Of a DNA stretch of 64,000 nucleotides, positions 18,054 to 27,018 are shown one piece after another. The stretch is from Gammaproteobacteria bacterium (GTDB lineage Bacteria; Pseudomonadota; Gammaproteobacteria; Pseudomonadales; Azotimanducaceae), in the NCBI GenBank assembly GCA_009840545.1, contig VXNM01000014.1, positions 121,197 through 185,196 of the forward strand, read 5' to 3'. The notes beneath the pieces are model-generated. The model was not told the DNA's origin. It made no database searches and was given only the letters and a program-made list of their open reading frames with translations. The position numbers and the translations under genes are program-made. The first letter of the stretch is position 1. Each line of letters opens with the position of its first letter.

Positions 18054-19225
18054 TCAGTTACGCAAAATGCAAGACACGTTATGTCATCAGACTGCGGGAA
18101 GTCACCTACGTAGTCTCGTACTTCTTGGAAGATGGCGTCGGTTACTTCCTTCGCATTCAACGGTGGAGGCTTGCCGTCAAACACGTTCCTGAGTCGATCC
18201 ATTCCAAATAGCTCTTCATCTATTGTTTCGGCTTCATTGACACCGTCGGTGTACATCACAACAACATCGCCTTTGTCGAGCTTGACTGTGTTCTCGGCGA
18301 ACTGCATCCCAGGGAGAATTCCCAATGCAATTCCTTGTGAAGTCTCCAAGTCTTCAACCGTTCCATCGGCCCTAAATAAGACCGGACTGTTGTGTCCAGC
18401 GTTCACATAGTGAAAGACCCGATCGTGGGGATCAAAGAGTCCATAGAACAGAGTGACAAACATCATGCTGTCGTTCTGTTGTTCGAGCATGTTGTTGACT
18501 TCCTCAACAACATGTGCTGGAGCTCTATGTCCTATCGTCGCTCCCCGCAACAGAGTCCAACTTGCCATCATGAATAGAGCGGCTGGAACTCCCTTCCCTG
18601 ATACATCCGCAATACAGACACCCAAGAAATCATTCGGCGGAGACCGAATCACGCGTACGTCGTAAAAATCTCCTCCCACCTCGCGGGCAGCTTCCATGTT
18701 GGCATAGACATCGTAAGCTTCGGATTGTGGAAAAGTAGTCTGCAATATGCTTTTCTGCATTTTTGCAGCCGTTGCAAGCTCGGATTGGATACTGAGAAGC
18801 TTTTCGCGGTTCGCAACGTTTTGGCGACTTGCTTCAACGGCTTGTGTAGTTCTTGATATGGTGGTCTTGAGATCTTCAAAGTCAACTGGTTTGGTAATGA
18901 AGTCGAAAGCTCCTCGGTTCATCGCTGAACGGATGTTCTTCATGTCCCCGTATGCGGAAATCATTACCGCTTTGATTTGGGCGTTGATTTGTGGAATGTT
19001 ATCGAGCAGAGTCAGACCATCCATGACGGGCATATTGATATCCGAGAGGACAATGTCGATTTCGGGGTGTTCGCGCAGTAACTCTAATGCATGCCTTCCG
19101 TTACTGGCAAACTCCAGTCGATACGTGCCTCCCCGAATCTCTCGGCGCATGCGTTGCCGCATGAGCACTTCTAAGTCAGGCTCGTCATCAACCACCAATA
19201 TGTGACACAGAGGCGAAGGGTTCAT
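18050..19225 (-). CDS. response regulator with PP2C/SpoIIE serine phosphatase output (RsbU-like)
   Basis: A 391-residue protein, first in its operon. The receiver domain (residues 1-125) has the DD pair at 13-14, phospho-acceptor D62 (SDINMP), S90 and K112. A coiled linker leads to a PP2C-type phosphatase (about 165-391) with the metal-binding motifs GGDFYD and ADVSGKG, then YTDGVNEA and SDDITCL. It should be switched by the histidine kinase of this operon and dephosphorylate the STAS protein. The start is the ATG at 19225, in frame with the receiver. Confidence 0.94.
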   Translation of the reverse strand: MNPSPLCHILVVDDEPDLEVLMRQRMRREIRGGTYRLEFASNGRHALELLREHPEIDIVLSDINMPVMDGLTLLDNIPQINAQIKAVMISAYGDMKNIRSAMNRGAFDFITKPVDFEDLKTTISRTTQAVEASRQNVANREKLLSIQSELATAAKMQKSILQTTFPQSEAYDVYANMEAAREVGGDFYDVRVIRSPPNDFLGVCIADVSGKGVPAALFMMASWTLLRGATIGHRAPAHVVEEVNNMLEQQNDSMMFVTLFYGLFDPHDRVFHYVNAGHNSPVLFRADGTVEDLETSQGIALGILPGMQFAENTVKLDKGDVVVMYTDGVNEAETIDEELFGMDRLRNVFDGKPPPLNAKEVTDAIFQEVRDYVGDFPQSDDITCLAFCVTE

Positions 19226-19322
19226 TTGGATTCAGTCATTGCTATGGCTAAGCGTTACACACGGGTTGTAGACCTGTCGAACCGCAAGCCATTCCTGCGG
19301 TGACTGTCAGTGCGATATGGTA

Positions 19323-20249
19323 TCACTCCGAGACTTGCTGATACTGTTGAGCACCGGTACGAAGAACTACAACGTTTACGTCCATTTCGGCTTCTCCTTC
19401 CCCAACTGTGATTCCCTTGATCGGCGGCACATCTCGATAGTCCCGTCCATACCCAACAATAATGCGTGAATCCTCCAAACCTCCGGGATTTGTAGGATCG
19501 AACGATCTCCAACCTGTATTGGGAAGTAGGCACTCAACCCATGCATGGGTGGCGTCCTCGGCGAACCGGTTTGCATCTCCGGGAGTGTCATACAGGTAGC
19601 CGGACACGTACCTGGCGGGAATGTTCCAGGAACGAGCAATTGCAATCATCAATTGGGAAATGTCCTGGCAGACACCCTCCCGATGGGTAAGAACCTCTTC
19701 GACTGTCGAATCTATTGTTGTTCGACCGGGTCTGTAGCTAATTGTCTCTGACAACCGTTGTTCAAGTGACTCCAGAAACTCCACGGGATCGTCCCAATTC
19801 AAGCTTCCAAGCTTCTTGCTCCAGTCTTTGAGATCTACACTGGTTCTCGTGAGGTCAGTGGGGTTCAAGTATTCCCACAGCCTCCAGTCGGACCGATAAC
19901 TATCTAGAGAGTCCCACTCAATGGCCTCATCTTCGCTGTCGGATGATGCGCTTTGGTGCATTCGCACCCTTGCACTGCTTGAAACCGTCAGGTTCTTATG
20001 TGGACGGTGAACATCGAAGACATGCCGACTATTTCCAAAGATGTCGAGATCCTCGTCCACTAAGGTTTCAGGTGTGACCGACAGCGAGTAACTCTCAATA
20101 TGCTGCCGCTCAGTCTCTCTCGGTTTCATGCAAAGAGACATCACGCTCGAGCGTTTTATGGATTCGTACGAGTAATGGGTTGTGTGTATTACCTCATACT
20201 CAACAGCATCATGTTGAAGCTCAGAATCGGACGGAGTCGTCGATCTCAT
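19323..20249 (-). CDS. transglutaminase-like cysteine peptidase of the amidoligase cluster
   Basis: A 308-residue protein with the bacterial N-terminal beta region (YEVIHTTHYSYE) and a transglutaminase core. The catalytic triad is C194 (REGVCQDIS), H235 (THAWVE) and D251 (FDPTN). It overlaps the alpha-E gene by 29 nt. In this conserved cluster the peptidase is predicted to trim or hydrolyse the amide-linked product of the ATP-grasp enzyme, but no product has been shown for this gene set here. Confidence 0.92.
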   Translation of the reverse strand: MRSTTPSDSELQHDAVEYEVIHTTHYSYESIKRSSVMSLCMKPRETERQHIESYSLSVTPETLVDEDLDIFGNSRHVFDVHRPHKNLTVSSSARVRMHQSASSDSEDEAIEWDSLDSYRSDWRLWEYLNPTDLTRTSVDLKDWSKKLGSLNWDDPVEFLESLEQRLSETISYRPGRTTIDSTVEEVLTHREGVCQDISQLMIAIARSWNIPARYVSGYLYDTPGDANRFAEDATHAWVECLLPNTGWRSFDPTNPGGLEDSRIIVGYGRDYRDVPPIKGITVGEGEAEMDVNVVVLRTGAQQYQQVSE

Positions 20250-21201
20250 AGTTGAACCACGCGGAGGAAATGTAATCGTGAAGTCGAAATGCCAAGTTTT
20301 CTAGGAGTGTCAGCATTCTCTTCTTGTCTTCTGCATCTGGCCACTCGTATTTGATGAGCGAAGTCAGGCGACCCGCAAACCGATTGGCTGTGGCTCCATT
20401 GCGATTGCCGGGTGCATCACCGAGTTCATCGAGACGCGAGCGAATCTGATCTAGCGCGAAATATATCGAGTTGGGCAACCGGACGTCGTTCACCAGCAAG
20501 TTCAAGACTTTGTCAGGTTCTACTTTCAATCCATAGTAGTGTTGATACGCTTCGTCCGCCTGAAAGCATTGCAACAGACTCAACCAATCGTAGTCCTCCA
20601 GGTCTCCGTACTTCTCGCTCTCTGACTCGGAAACTTGAAAAACTAGCAGTGCACTCATGAGTTGTGCGTGTTCTATGACTCGACCAATCTGAAGAAAATC
20701 CCATCCTTCGTCACGGTAAAGAGTAGATGATGCAACGCCCATAAAGGTGTGGATGTCTTGAACCATGTCCGCATAGAACTGTTGCGGATTGCCCGTCCAT
20801 ATGTCCTCAATGTGCTGTTCGCGGATCCGAAAATATGATCGATTGAGACAGATCCACATCTCGGAGCTCACACAGTGCCTTATTTGTCGGGCGTTTTCCC
20901 GCCCCATCTCGAAGCAACTACAAATGGAATAGTCGTTGGTCCGTGTAAATGTGAGGTCGTCCGCCAAAGTAAATGAATCGGCTAGTCCCCATCCATCCGA
21001 CTCTTCCGACCAGTCTCTTAATGCCGCAACGGGTGAGGAAGTCCCTAGATGGGAGTACAGTCGAGTCCAACCAAAGTAGATGTGGGCCAACGGTCGATCG
21101 ATAAGAGCCGCAACTTGGACATTCATCAAGCGGCTGATGTGTTCCGCTCGTTTGAGGTAGCGTCCAATCCAATACAGGCCTTGAGCACTTCGGGAGAGCA
21201 T
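20221..21201 (-). CDS. alpha-E domain protein (DUF403)
   Basis: A 326-residue all-helical protein starting MLSRSAQGLYWIGRYLKRAEH, the standard alpha-E opening. It follows the ATP-grasp gene with a 1-nt overlap and precedes the transglutaminase gene with a 29-nt overlap. The family is almost always in this trio. Its exact activity is unknown; a role as a partner in peptide ligation has been predicted from gene context. Confidence 0.93.
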   Translation of the reverse strand: MLSRSAQGLYWIGRYLKRAEHISRLMNVQVAALIDRPLAHIYFGWTRLYSHLGTSSPVAALRDWSEESDGWGLADSFTLADDLTFTRTNDYSICSCFEMGRENARQIRHCVSSEMWICLNRSYFRIREQHIEDIWTGNPQQFYADMVQDIHTFMGVASSTLYRDEGWDFLQIGRVIEHAQLMSALLVFQVSESESEKYGDLEDYDWLSLLQCFQADEAYQHYYGLKVEPDKVLNLLVNDVRLPNSIYFALDQIRSRLDELGDAPGNRNGATANRFAGRLTSLIKYEWPDAEDKKRMLTLLENLAFRLHDYISSAWFNYEIDDSVRF

Positions 21202-22634
21202 TAGAAATCCACCACCCAGACGTCTTTTGCGCCACCGCCTTGGCTTGAATTAACGATCAAACTGTCTTTGGGCAAAGCAATGCGACAAAAAGCACCACCA
21301 ACAATTCTCGAACTGGTACCTGTGAGAATAAAGGGTCTCAAGTCGACGCAGCGAGGTTCCAACTGTCGGTCGATCCAACACGGTGCTCGGGAAAGTGCTA
21401 ATTCGGGTTGTGAGATATAGTTCGCGGGATCGGCTCTTAGTTTCTCGATAAATTCATTGCGTTCCTCGTCGGTCGCTCTTGATCCCAAGAACAATCCATA
21501 GCCACCAGATCCTCCTACTGGCTTGACGACCAGCTTGTCGATATTGTCGAGTGTGAATTCAAGATCTTTGGGAAACCGACATAAATACGTATCTACGTTA
21601 GCCAGGATGGGTTCTTCCGACAGGTAGTAGCGAATCATGTCGGGAACAAATGCATAGATCGACTTATCGTCTGCTACGCCTGTCCCGGGAGCATTGACCA
21701 ATGCGACGTTGCCTTTTCGGTACGCATGCATGAGACCCGGCACTCCAAGTATTGAGTCCTCTCGAAAAAACAACGGGTCAATGAAGTCGTCGTCAATGCG
21801 CCGATAAATGACGTCGACCCTTCGTAAACCTGAAGTTGTACGCATATATACATACCCATCGTTCACCAGTAAATCACGACCTTCCACCAAGTCTGCCCCG
21901 ATTTCGTCGGCGAGGAACATGTGCTCGTAAAAGGCGGAATTGAAGACGCCCGGAGTCAGCAATGCAATACAGGGATCATTGTTTCCTCTCGGATTGAATT
22001 CACTTAACGTCTCATACAAGTGGCGACCGTACTGTTCAACTTCTCGGACGCGATAGTCCCGATATATGCTCCTAAAGTTCGCCTTCGTGGCTTGCCTATT
22101 GGCGATCATGTAGGAAACGCCCGATGGCACGCGCAAGTTGTCCTCAAGCACGCGAAATCCATCGTGGGTACGTACCATGTCTGTGCCACAAACACCGACA
22201 GGAGCATTGAGCGGCATTTGAACACCGTGCATTTCTATTCGATACTGTGGACATCCCTTGACGACGTCCACTGGCATAACTCCATCGTCCAGAATGCGAC
22301 AGTTGCTGTAGACGTCAACAATGAAGCTGTTCAGAGCAGCAACTCGTTGCTTTAGTCCAGCCTCGAGTACATCCCATTCACTAGAGGGAAGAATGCGTGG
22401 GATGCAATCTATCGGAATGATGCGTTCTGTTACTTCGTCCTCTCCGTAGAGAGTGAACGAAATACTCTGGCTAGAAAAGGTTCTGGTTACTCGTTCGTGA
22501 ACGCTATCAAGCTCCTCAACTGACATGGACAGGATTTCGTCGAGCAGTTTTCGACAGTGGGATCGAGGGTCCTCGGGAGACCCGAACATCTCGTCGTAAA
22601 AGAGCGGATCGTAGTCGTAGTCTTTGACTTCGAT
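21201..22634 (-). CDS. circularly permuted ATP-grasp amidoligase (DUF404/DUF407), ATC start proposed
   Basis: About 477 residues. The family core begins YDPLFYDEMFG, and ATP-grasp motifs follow (NLRVPSGVSYMI, VDVIYRRIDDDFIDP, VVKPVGGSGGYGL). It should form amide bonds using ATP. The frame is open up to a GTG at 22697 (21 more residues), just after an in-frame TAG. However, a strong SD (GGGAGG, 22641-22646) sits 6 nt before an ATC at 22634, and this start puts only about 8 residues before the conserved core, as in relatives. I prefer the ATC; the GTG remains possible. It is the first gene of the trio. Confidence 0.9.
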   Translation of the reverse strand: MEVKDYDYDPLFYDEMFGSPEDPRSHCRKLLDEILSMSVEELDSVHERVTRTFSSQSISFTLYGEDEVTERIIPIDCIPRILPSSEWDVLEAGLKQRVAALNSFIVDVYSNCRILDDGVMPVDVVKGCPQYRIEMHGVQMPLNAPVGVCGTDMVRTHDGFRVLEDNLRVPSGVSYMIANRQATKANFRSIYRDYRVREVEQYGRHLYETLSEFNPRGNNDPCIALLTPGVFNSAFYEHMFLADEIGADLVEGRDLLVNDGYVYMRTTSGLRRVDVIYRRIDDDFIDPLFFREDSILGVPGLMHAYRKGNVALVNAPGTGVADDKSIYAFVPDMIRYYLSEEPILANVDTYLCRFPKDLEFTLDNIDKLVVKPVGGSGGYGLFLGSRATDEERNEFIEKLRADPANYISQPELALSRAPCWIDRQLEPRCVDLRPFILTGTSSRIVGGAFCRIALPKDSLIVNSSQGGGAKDVWVVDF

Positions 22635-22646
22635 TTGTACCCTCCC
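22632..22646 (-). promoter_or_regulatory. strong ribosome binding site before an ATC codon in the ATP-grasp gene
   Basis: Read on the - strand: GGGAGG (22646-22641), spacer GTACAA, then ATC (22634-22632). The only standard start upstream, GTG at 22697, has just an AAGGA 12 nt away. Confidence 0.55.
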
Positions 22647-22870
22647 ACGTCCGAGTGCGTGTCGCACAAGAATGTAATCGTGCAACACCTCAAACACAAT
22701 CTACCGGTGTCCTTAGCGATTAGTGTAAATCAACTTGCTAAGAATCGAAGACTGCGTAGATTACGACCTCTGAAGCGATCAGGTTACGCGATACGGGGCA
22801 CTAGCCATAGGTTGGTTGGTGGCGGAGAAGTTCTATGAATGAACCCGACATTTTCCGGAAGCCTTCGACA

Positions 22871-23764
22871 CTAAAATTGGAAAAAATTGGAGTCCGATTC
22901 GTCAGGCAACAATCGGACTAACGGTTGTTGGCAGTCGATATCAGTGAACGTCGATTCCTCGAGTTCATGGAGCTTCCCAACGAATATCGCGGATCCATCC
23001 ACTTCTCCGACCAAATTTGTGACTGCAAAGCCTTCGCAAGCTTCGATATACGAGAAGTGTAATTCCATCCTAATTGTCTCAATCTTGAAAAAGAATCGCT
23101 TTCTTAGAGGTTTTGCGAGCTTCAATACAAGGATCTTGGGTGATTGATCGAGCTTGTTCACAGTGACCTCTGCAACAAATTTCATCTTGTCCTTCATCCC
23201 AAAAAAGCTCTCATCTCCCTCGGCGTCCATCGTCATGTTCATGTCAAAGACAAATGTCGCCTCAGATATCGAGTCGTCTAGGACTCTGCCAGTTTCAGCT
23301 TCAAACGGAACGGGAGGTAGGAAGATCCACGGACTCCGTGAATTCAGACTGTAGGTGATCGATTCCCTCACGTGCCGGATTTTGCCGTCCTCGTTGATGA
23401 CCCATTGGTTGTTGCTTTCCGTGGATTCTTCTTGTGAGCTTTCCTCTCTCTCGAAGTGTGAGTAGGAACTCAACGGGACACCCAAATACATTGATGCAAT
23501 GGCGTTTGCAAGTATTTCTGAATGTTCGTGTGAAAGTCTCGACTCTGCAAGACGTTCTGTCACTTTCGCGTGCCGTTCGTCTCGGTATGCTTGGATGGCT
23601 TCAGCTGTGTCCAATCGGGTGAAGTTTTCACCCGATGTGGAGGAGATCTCCTCCGTCTGTTCCTCCACCTCGGCGAAACTGACAGAAAATGTGAAAAAGC
23701 CGGAGAAGATCGCAAGACTTACCAAGCCTAGAAACTTTCTCTCTAATTTGAGGGACGCTCGCAT
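22871..23764 (-). CDS. exported protein of unknown function
   Basis: A 297-residue protein with a clear signal peptide (charged MRASLKLERK, hydrophobic core at 11-30, likely cleavage near SFA). The mature part starts with an acidic Ser/Glu-rich linker, then a helical region, then a probable beta-rich domain (about 150-297) with many alternating hydrophobic residues (FVFDMNM, FVAEVTVN, ILVLKLA). I do not recognise a family. It is divergent from the enoyl-CoA hydratase pair and upstream of the amidoligase trio on the same strand, but 170 nt apart. Confidence 0.75.
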   Translation of the reverse strand: MRASLKLERKFLGLVSLAIFSGFFTFSVSFAEVEEQTEEISSTSGENFTRLDTAEAIQAYRDERHAKVTERLAESRLSHEHSEILANAIASMYLGVPLSSYSHFEREESSQEESTESNNQWVINEDGKIRHVRESITYSLNSRSPWIFLPPVPFEAETGRVLDDSISEATFVFDMNMTMDAEGDESFFGMKDKMKFVAEVTVNKLDQSPKILVLKLAKPLRKRFFFKIETIRMELHFSYIEACEGFAVTNLVGEVDGSAIFVGKLHELEESTFTDIDCQQPLVRLLPDESDSNFFQF

Positions 23765-24117
23765 ACCTAATTTGCTCCTTTATCGAAGAAGGATTCGATT
23801 CGTACTAACTTCGTCGATTGACGGGACTGTTGCTCAACCAATTTCCTCAACTGCCAGACTTCGTAAGTTAGACCCGAGAGTTGGTACGATCCTTCCTCCA
23901 ACGAATTCACAGAAATGTCAGCCCGAAGGCGGTTGCATGCATGGGTGCAAATCGCCACTCCAACCCGTCTTTACTAGAGCAAGCAAGATTTATGCCACTG
24001 GGACTGGAAACACCGGTCGCAGGACACGTCGATTGCACTTAACGCAATTCAATATCATCAGTACATCTGCCCAAATAGTCGCATGCTTGTTGTTGAAGTA
24101 CGGGAGAGTCGTGAGTT
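23765..24117. other. divergent intergenic region
   Basis: 353 bases between the exported unknown protein (- strand) and the enoyl-CoA hydratase pair (+ strand). TTGCA (23933-23937) and TGCAA (23946-23950) form a short dyad, a possible operator. Nothing else is recognisable. Confidence 0.4.
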
Positions 24118-24879
24118 ATGGGGGTATACGTACTTTCTAACGTTGTTCGGGAAGGGCTGAGTAATGAGAACCTGTCGTTCAAGCGGCTCGATGAACTCCG
24201 AACGCTAGCTACACATGCACAAAGCGATTTATCGGTTCGAGCGTTAGTGCTGGACTTGAACATTGAACGTGTAGACCCAAACAACATGGGCTCCTGGCCA
24301 ATGGGTATCGAACACCGGGCTGTCAAAGGAAGTCACGGTCCAGGTCCAATCGTTGAGCAGCGACTCGTCAAGTCCCTACGAGACTTTCTAAAACCCACAA
24401 TAGCACTAATAGGACCTAGTCTCTGTGACTTCGGCATCGATATCGCCGCAGCTTGTGATATTCGCATTGCGAGAGAAGACTCGACAATCACCGATACTCG
24501 AGTAGCTACCGGGCGAACAGCTGCGTCAGGTATCGCGTACCTGCTTCCACGACTTGTCGGTCTATCTCAAGCGATGAGGATTTCGTTGCTGGGTGAAACA
24601 TTGACCGCAAATGAGGCACTTCGCATCCATTTCCTGCATCAAGTAATTGGAACAGAGAATTTTGAGCAGGAAACCGCAGAGTTTGTAGAACGCGTCGCCA
24701 AGATGCCGACCAGAGCGTGGGAGTTGCACAAGATGCAGGTACTTCCGCAATTGGACCAGGATTTCGATACGGCAATGATTCATAGTCTTGGACTGCGCCA
24801 AACACATGTGATTAAGGATCGTTTGGAAGGAATAAAAGCCTGGCGTGAAAGACGTGAACCGGAGTTCAAAGGAGAATGA
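24118..24879 (+). CDS. enoyl-CoA hydratase/isomerase-family protein
   Basis: A 253-residue crotonase-fold protein. The family's central helix and oxyanion region can be followed (LKPTIALIGPSLCDFGIDIA, then CDIRIAREDS, LPRLVGLSQAMRI and LTANEAL). The first oxyanion segment is unlike a typical AFCAG motif, and the usual catalytic Glu in the second helix is not evident, so the reaction may differ from hydration. It overlaps a second crotonase gene by 4 nt (ATGA). Confidence 0.82.
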   Translation: MGVYVLSNVVREGLSNENLSFKRLDELRTLATHAQSDLSVRALVLDLNIERVDPNNMGSWPMGIEHRAVKGSHGPGPIVEQRLVKSLRDFLKPTIALIGPSLCDFGIDIAAACDIRIAREDSTITDTRVATGRTAASGIAYLLPRLVGLSQAMRISLLGETLTANEALRIHFLHQVIGTENFEQETAEFVERVAKMPTRAWELHKMQVLPQLDQDFDTAMIHSLGLRQTHVIKDRLEGIKAWRERREPEFKGE

Positions 24880-25604
24880 GCGAACCGGATGCACTAATTG
24901 TCGATGATCGAAGCGGCGTTCGCCACCTTATCTTGAATCGACCGGAAAAGATTAATGCCATTGACTTCGACCAACACCTTCGCCTGAAAGAGAATTTTGA
25001 AAAAGCCGATGTCGATCCTTCAGTAAAGGTGTTGGCACTCTCTGGCGTGGGTCGTGGATTTTGTGCAGGAGACGACTTGGCATCGACAGGTATCTCCGGA
25101 CACGATCCTTACAAACATCGTAGGGTCGACTTGGAGTTGGGATCTGGTCCCTCTCTCCTGCTTGAGTCTTGTGGGGTACTACGCAGGCTGTCGAAGCCGA
25201 CCGTAGCTCTAATGCATGGAATTGCGCTTGGATCGGGTTACGACTATAGCCTCTCGTGCGACTTTCGCGTAGTGACTGCGGATATCCGATACGGCGACCC
25301 TCGAATCAATCTGGCTTTGTGGGCTGCAGAAGGATGGTCTTACAAACTACCACGCCTTGTCGGCCAGTCGCTTGTATCACGCATTGCCTACCTAGGTGAT
25401 CCCATGAATGGTGAAAGAGCTTACGAATTTGGGTTGGCTCATCGTGTTGTTAGTGGCGAACCAGACATCATCGACTCCTCTCGAGAGTTTCTCGACATGC
25501 TAATGGAGCTGTCCAGCCCTGCCTACTCAAACATGAAGAAAAACATGCTGGATTCGCTTGATGCCAACTTTAGTCAGTCACAGTCGATGTCATTGACAAG
25601 CTGA
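24876..25604 (+). CDS. enoyl-CoA hydratase/isomerase-family protein
   Basis: A 242-residue crotonase. It has GRGFCAGDDL for the first oxyanion hole, KPTVALMHGIALGSGYDYSLSCD for the second, then FRVVTADIRYGDPRINL and LPRLVGQSLVSRIAYLGD. GGAGA precedes the ATG. It is paired with the upstream crotonase through a 4-nt overlap; the two may form a heteromer or act on successive intermediates. Substrate unknown. Confidence 0.9.
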   Translation: MSEPDALIVDDRSGVRHLILNRPEKINAIDFDQHLRLKENFEKADVDPSVKVLALSGVGRGFCAGDDLASTGISGHDPYKHRRVDLELGSGPSLLLESCGVLRRLSKPTVALMHGIALGSGYDYSLSCDFRVVTADIRYGDPRINLALWAAEGWSYKLPRLVGQSLVSRIAYLGDPMNGERAYEFGLAHRVVSGEPDIIDSSREFLDMLMELSSPAYSNMKKNMLDSLDANFSQSQSMSLTS

Positions 25605-25620
25605 ATCGCTTTATACGTTA

Positions 25621-25640
25621 CACACAAGCCAGTTTGTGTG
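25621..25640. terminator. hairpin between convergent genes
   Basis: CACACAA (25621-25627) pairs with TTGTGTG (25634-25640) around a 6-nt loop. It lies in the 63-nt gap between the crotonase gene (+) and the DUF2332 gene (-). No T run follows on either strand, so it may act only weakly. Confidence 0.4.
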
Positions 25641-25667
25641 ACCAATCAGAAATGAACCTGTATCTGA

Positions 25668-26747
25668 TCAATGCCGTTCTGCCTGATTGATCCACTCGAT
25701 CCACAACCCATGCGGAGAACACTTTGCTAGTGTTGTGTACTGAATCTGTGCACCGTCTTCGTAGCGAACTAGCGAAAGGAGCGATTCAGGTGAGCCCTCC
25801 ATCGACAGTCGCCAAATGGCACGATGTTTACTTGCGGACACAAGAATTCCATAGATTTCGTCGCGAGTCTTTTGAGGGAATTGATACTCCGCTATTGTCG
25901 AACACACAACTAGTGCTTGATCTCTTGGAAATTCATCGACCACATCCTCGAGTTTTTCAGCTGCGTCACCACGTATCAGATTGACAGGATTGGTACGTGC
26001 GAGTTCGAGGGCTCGATTCAGTTGTTCATAGCGCTCGTGATGTTCTGGCCAAACAAGTGACTGCAGCCAAAGCACTGAGTCGGAATCATAAACGTCGATG
26101 GGATTGAGGTCGATTCCAACCTTCCCGGCTATCGAAACACTTTGATTGGGCGGAAGAGACTTCGAGCCTCGAACTTCCGTCCGAAGTCTTACACCAGACT
26201 CCGGGCTACCAGCCTTGAATAACTCCGAGCTTCCCTGGTAGTAGCAATGCGAATAGAGATCAAGGTTGAGATTGAGGCCTGCGCTTGCGCCAAGGTCCAC
26301 CAGACAAAGGTCTTGACACTTTGAGCTATGACTTACTAACGACAGCCCTGTCAACAAACAACTACTACGCTGGACGACGTTGGTCTGTGTTCGTCGAGTT
26401 GAAATCAATTCAACAATTGCTTCACGATTCTCGCGGCAGAAGTTCTTGAGGGTGTCGCCAACAGCACTGTATGACGTTGGACCTGTTGCGAGTCGTGGAT
26501 AGAACTGTTTGAGAGCGTGTCTTGCACCGTTTAGTAGCAAGTATTGGATGGCTGCGAAAAGCATATTAGGAGCGGGCTGGCTATATTGCGTAAAAGATGC
26601 GAGTTCAAGCAAATCCCGGCATTTTGACACCTCCAGTGCTAGTGTCGAGTACAGAGTGGATTCGAGCTCAATCGCTTCGGACGTTGCAAAACGTGAAAAA
26701 ACTTCTTTTAGTTGTGCGGGGTGGAAATTTGGACAGGAAGATTGCAT
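25668..26747 (-). CDS. DUF2332-family protein
   Basis: A 359-residue protein that matches DUF2332 in layout: an N-terminal helical half with PNMLFAAIQYLLLNGARH, then FCRENREAIVELI, QTNVVQRSSCL, and a central DLGASAGLNL segment resembling a methyltransferase SAM loop. The later VVCSTIAEYQFPQ segment resembles a strand-4 region. This suggests a methyltransferase-like fold, but no activity is known to me for the family. It is a single gene. Confidence 0.85.
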   Translation of the reverse strand: MQSSCPNFHPAQLKEVFSRFATSEAIELESTLYSTLALEVSKCRDLLELASFTQYSQPAPNMLFAAIQYLLLNGARHALKQFYPRLATGPTSYSAVGDTLKNFCRENREAIVELISTRRTQTNVVQRSSCLLTGLSLVSHSSKCQDLCLVDLGASAGLNLNLDLYSHCYYQGSSELFKAGSPESGVRLRTEVRGSKSLPPNQSVSIAGKVGIDLNPIDVYDSDSVLWLQSLVWPEHHERYEQLNRALELARTNPVNLIRGDAAEKLEDVVDEFPRDQALVVCSTIAEYQFPQKTRDEIYGILVSASKHRAIWRLSMEGSPESLLSLVRYEDGAQIQYTTLAKCSPHGLWIEWINQAERH

Positions 26748-27018
26748 TGATTCAATTTGGTTGGCAGATATTCTTCAAGGAAGACATCCAACTCATGCAG
26801 TTGAGGGCAGGAATCTTCGTTTGTAGTCTTGAACAGGACCCGATTGGAGGTTCGGATACGTTCTAGGGACACCCGATTCTGAATCCACCTAAAGTAACGT
26901 GAAGAGATTCTTCGTGCCTAATAGTTGTCGAAGGACTTCAGATGCGCGGGCACGTCGTTAACCCTAGCGAAGCTGAGGCCATCGAGAAAGTTCGGGCGGA
27001 GTTATTGTGTCGTGTCGC

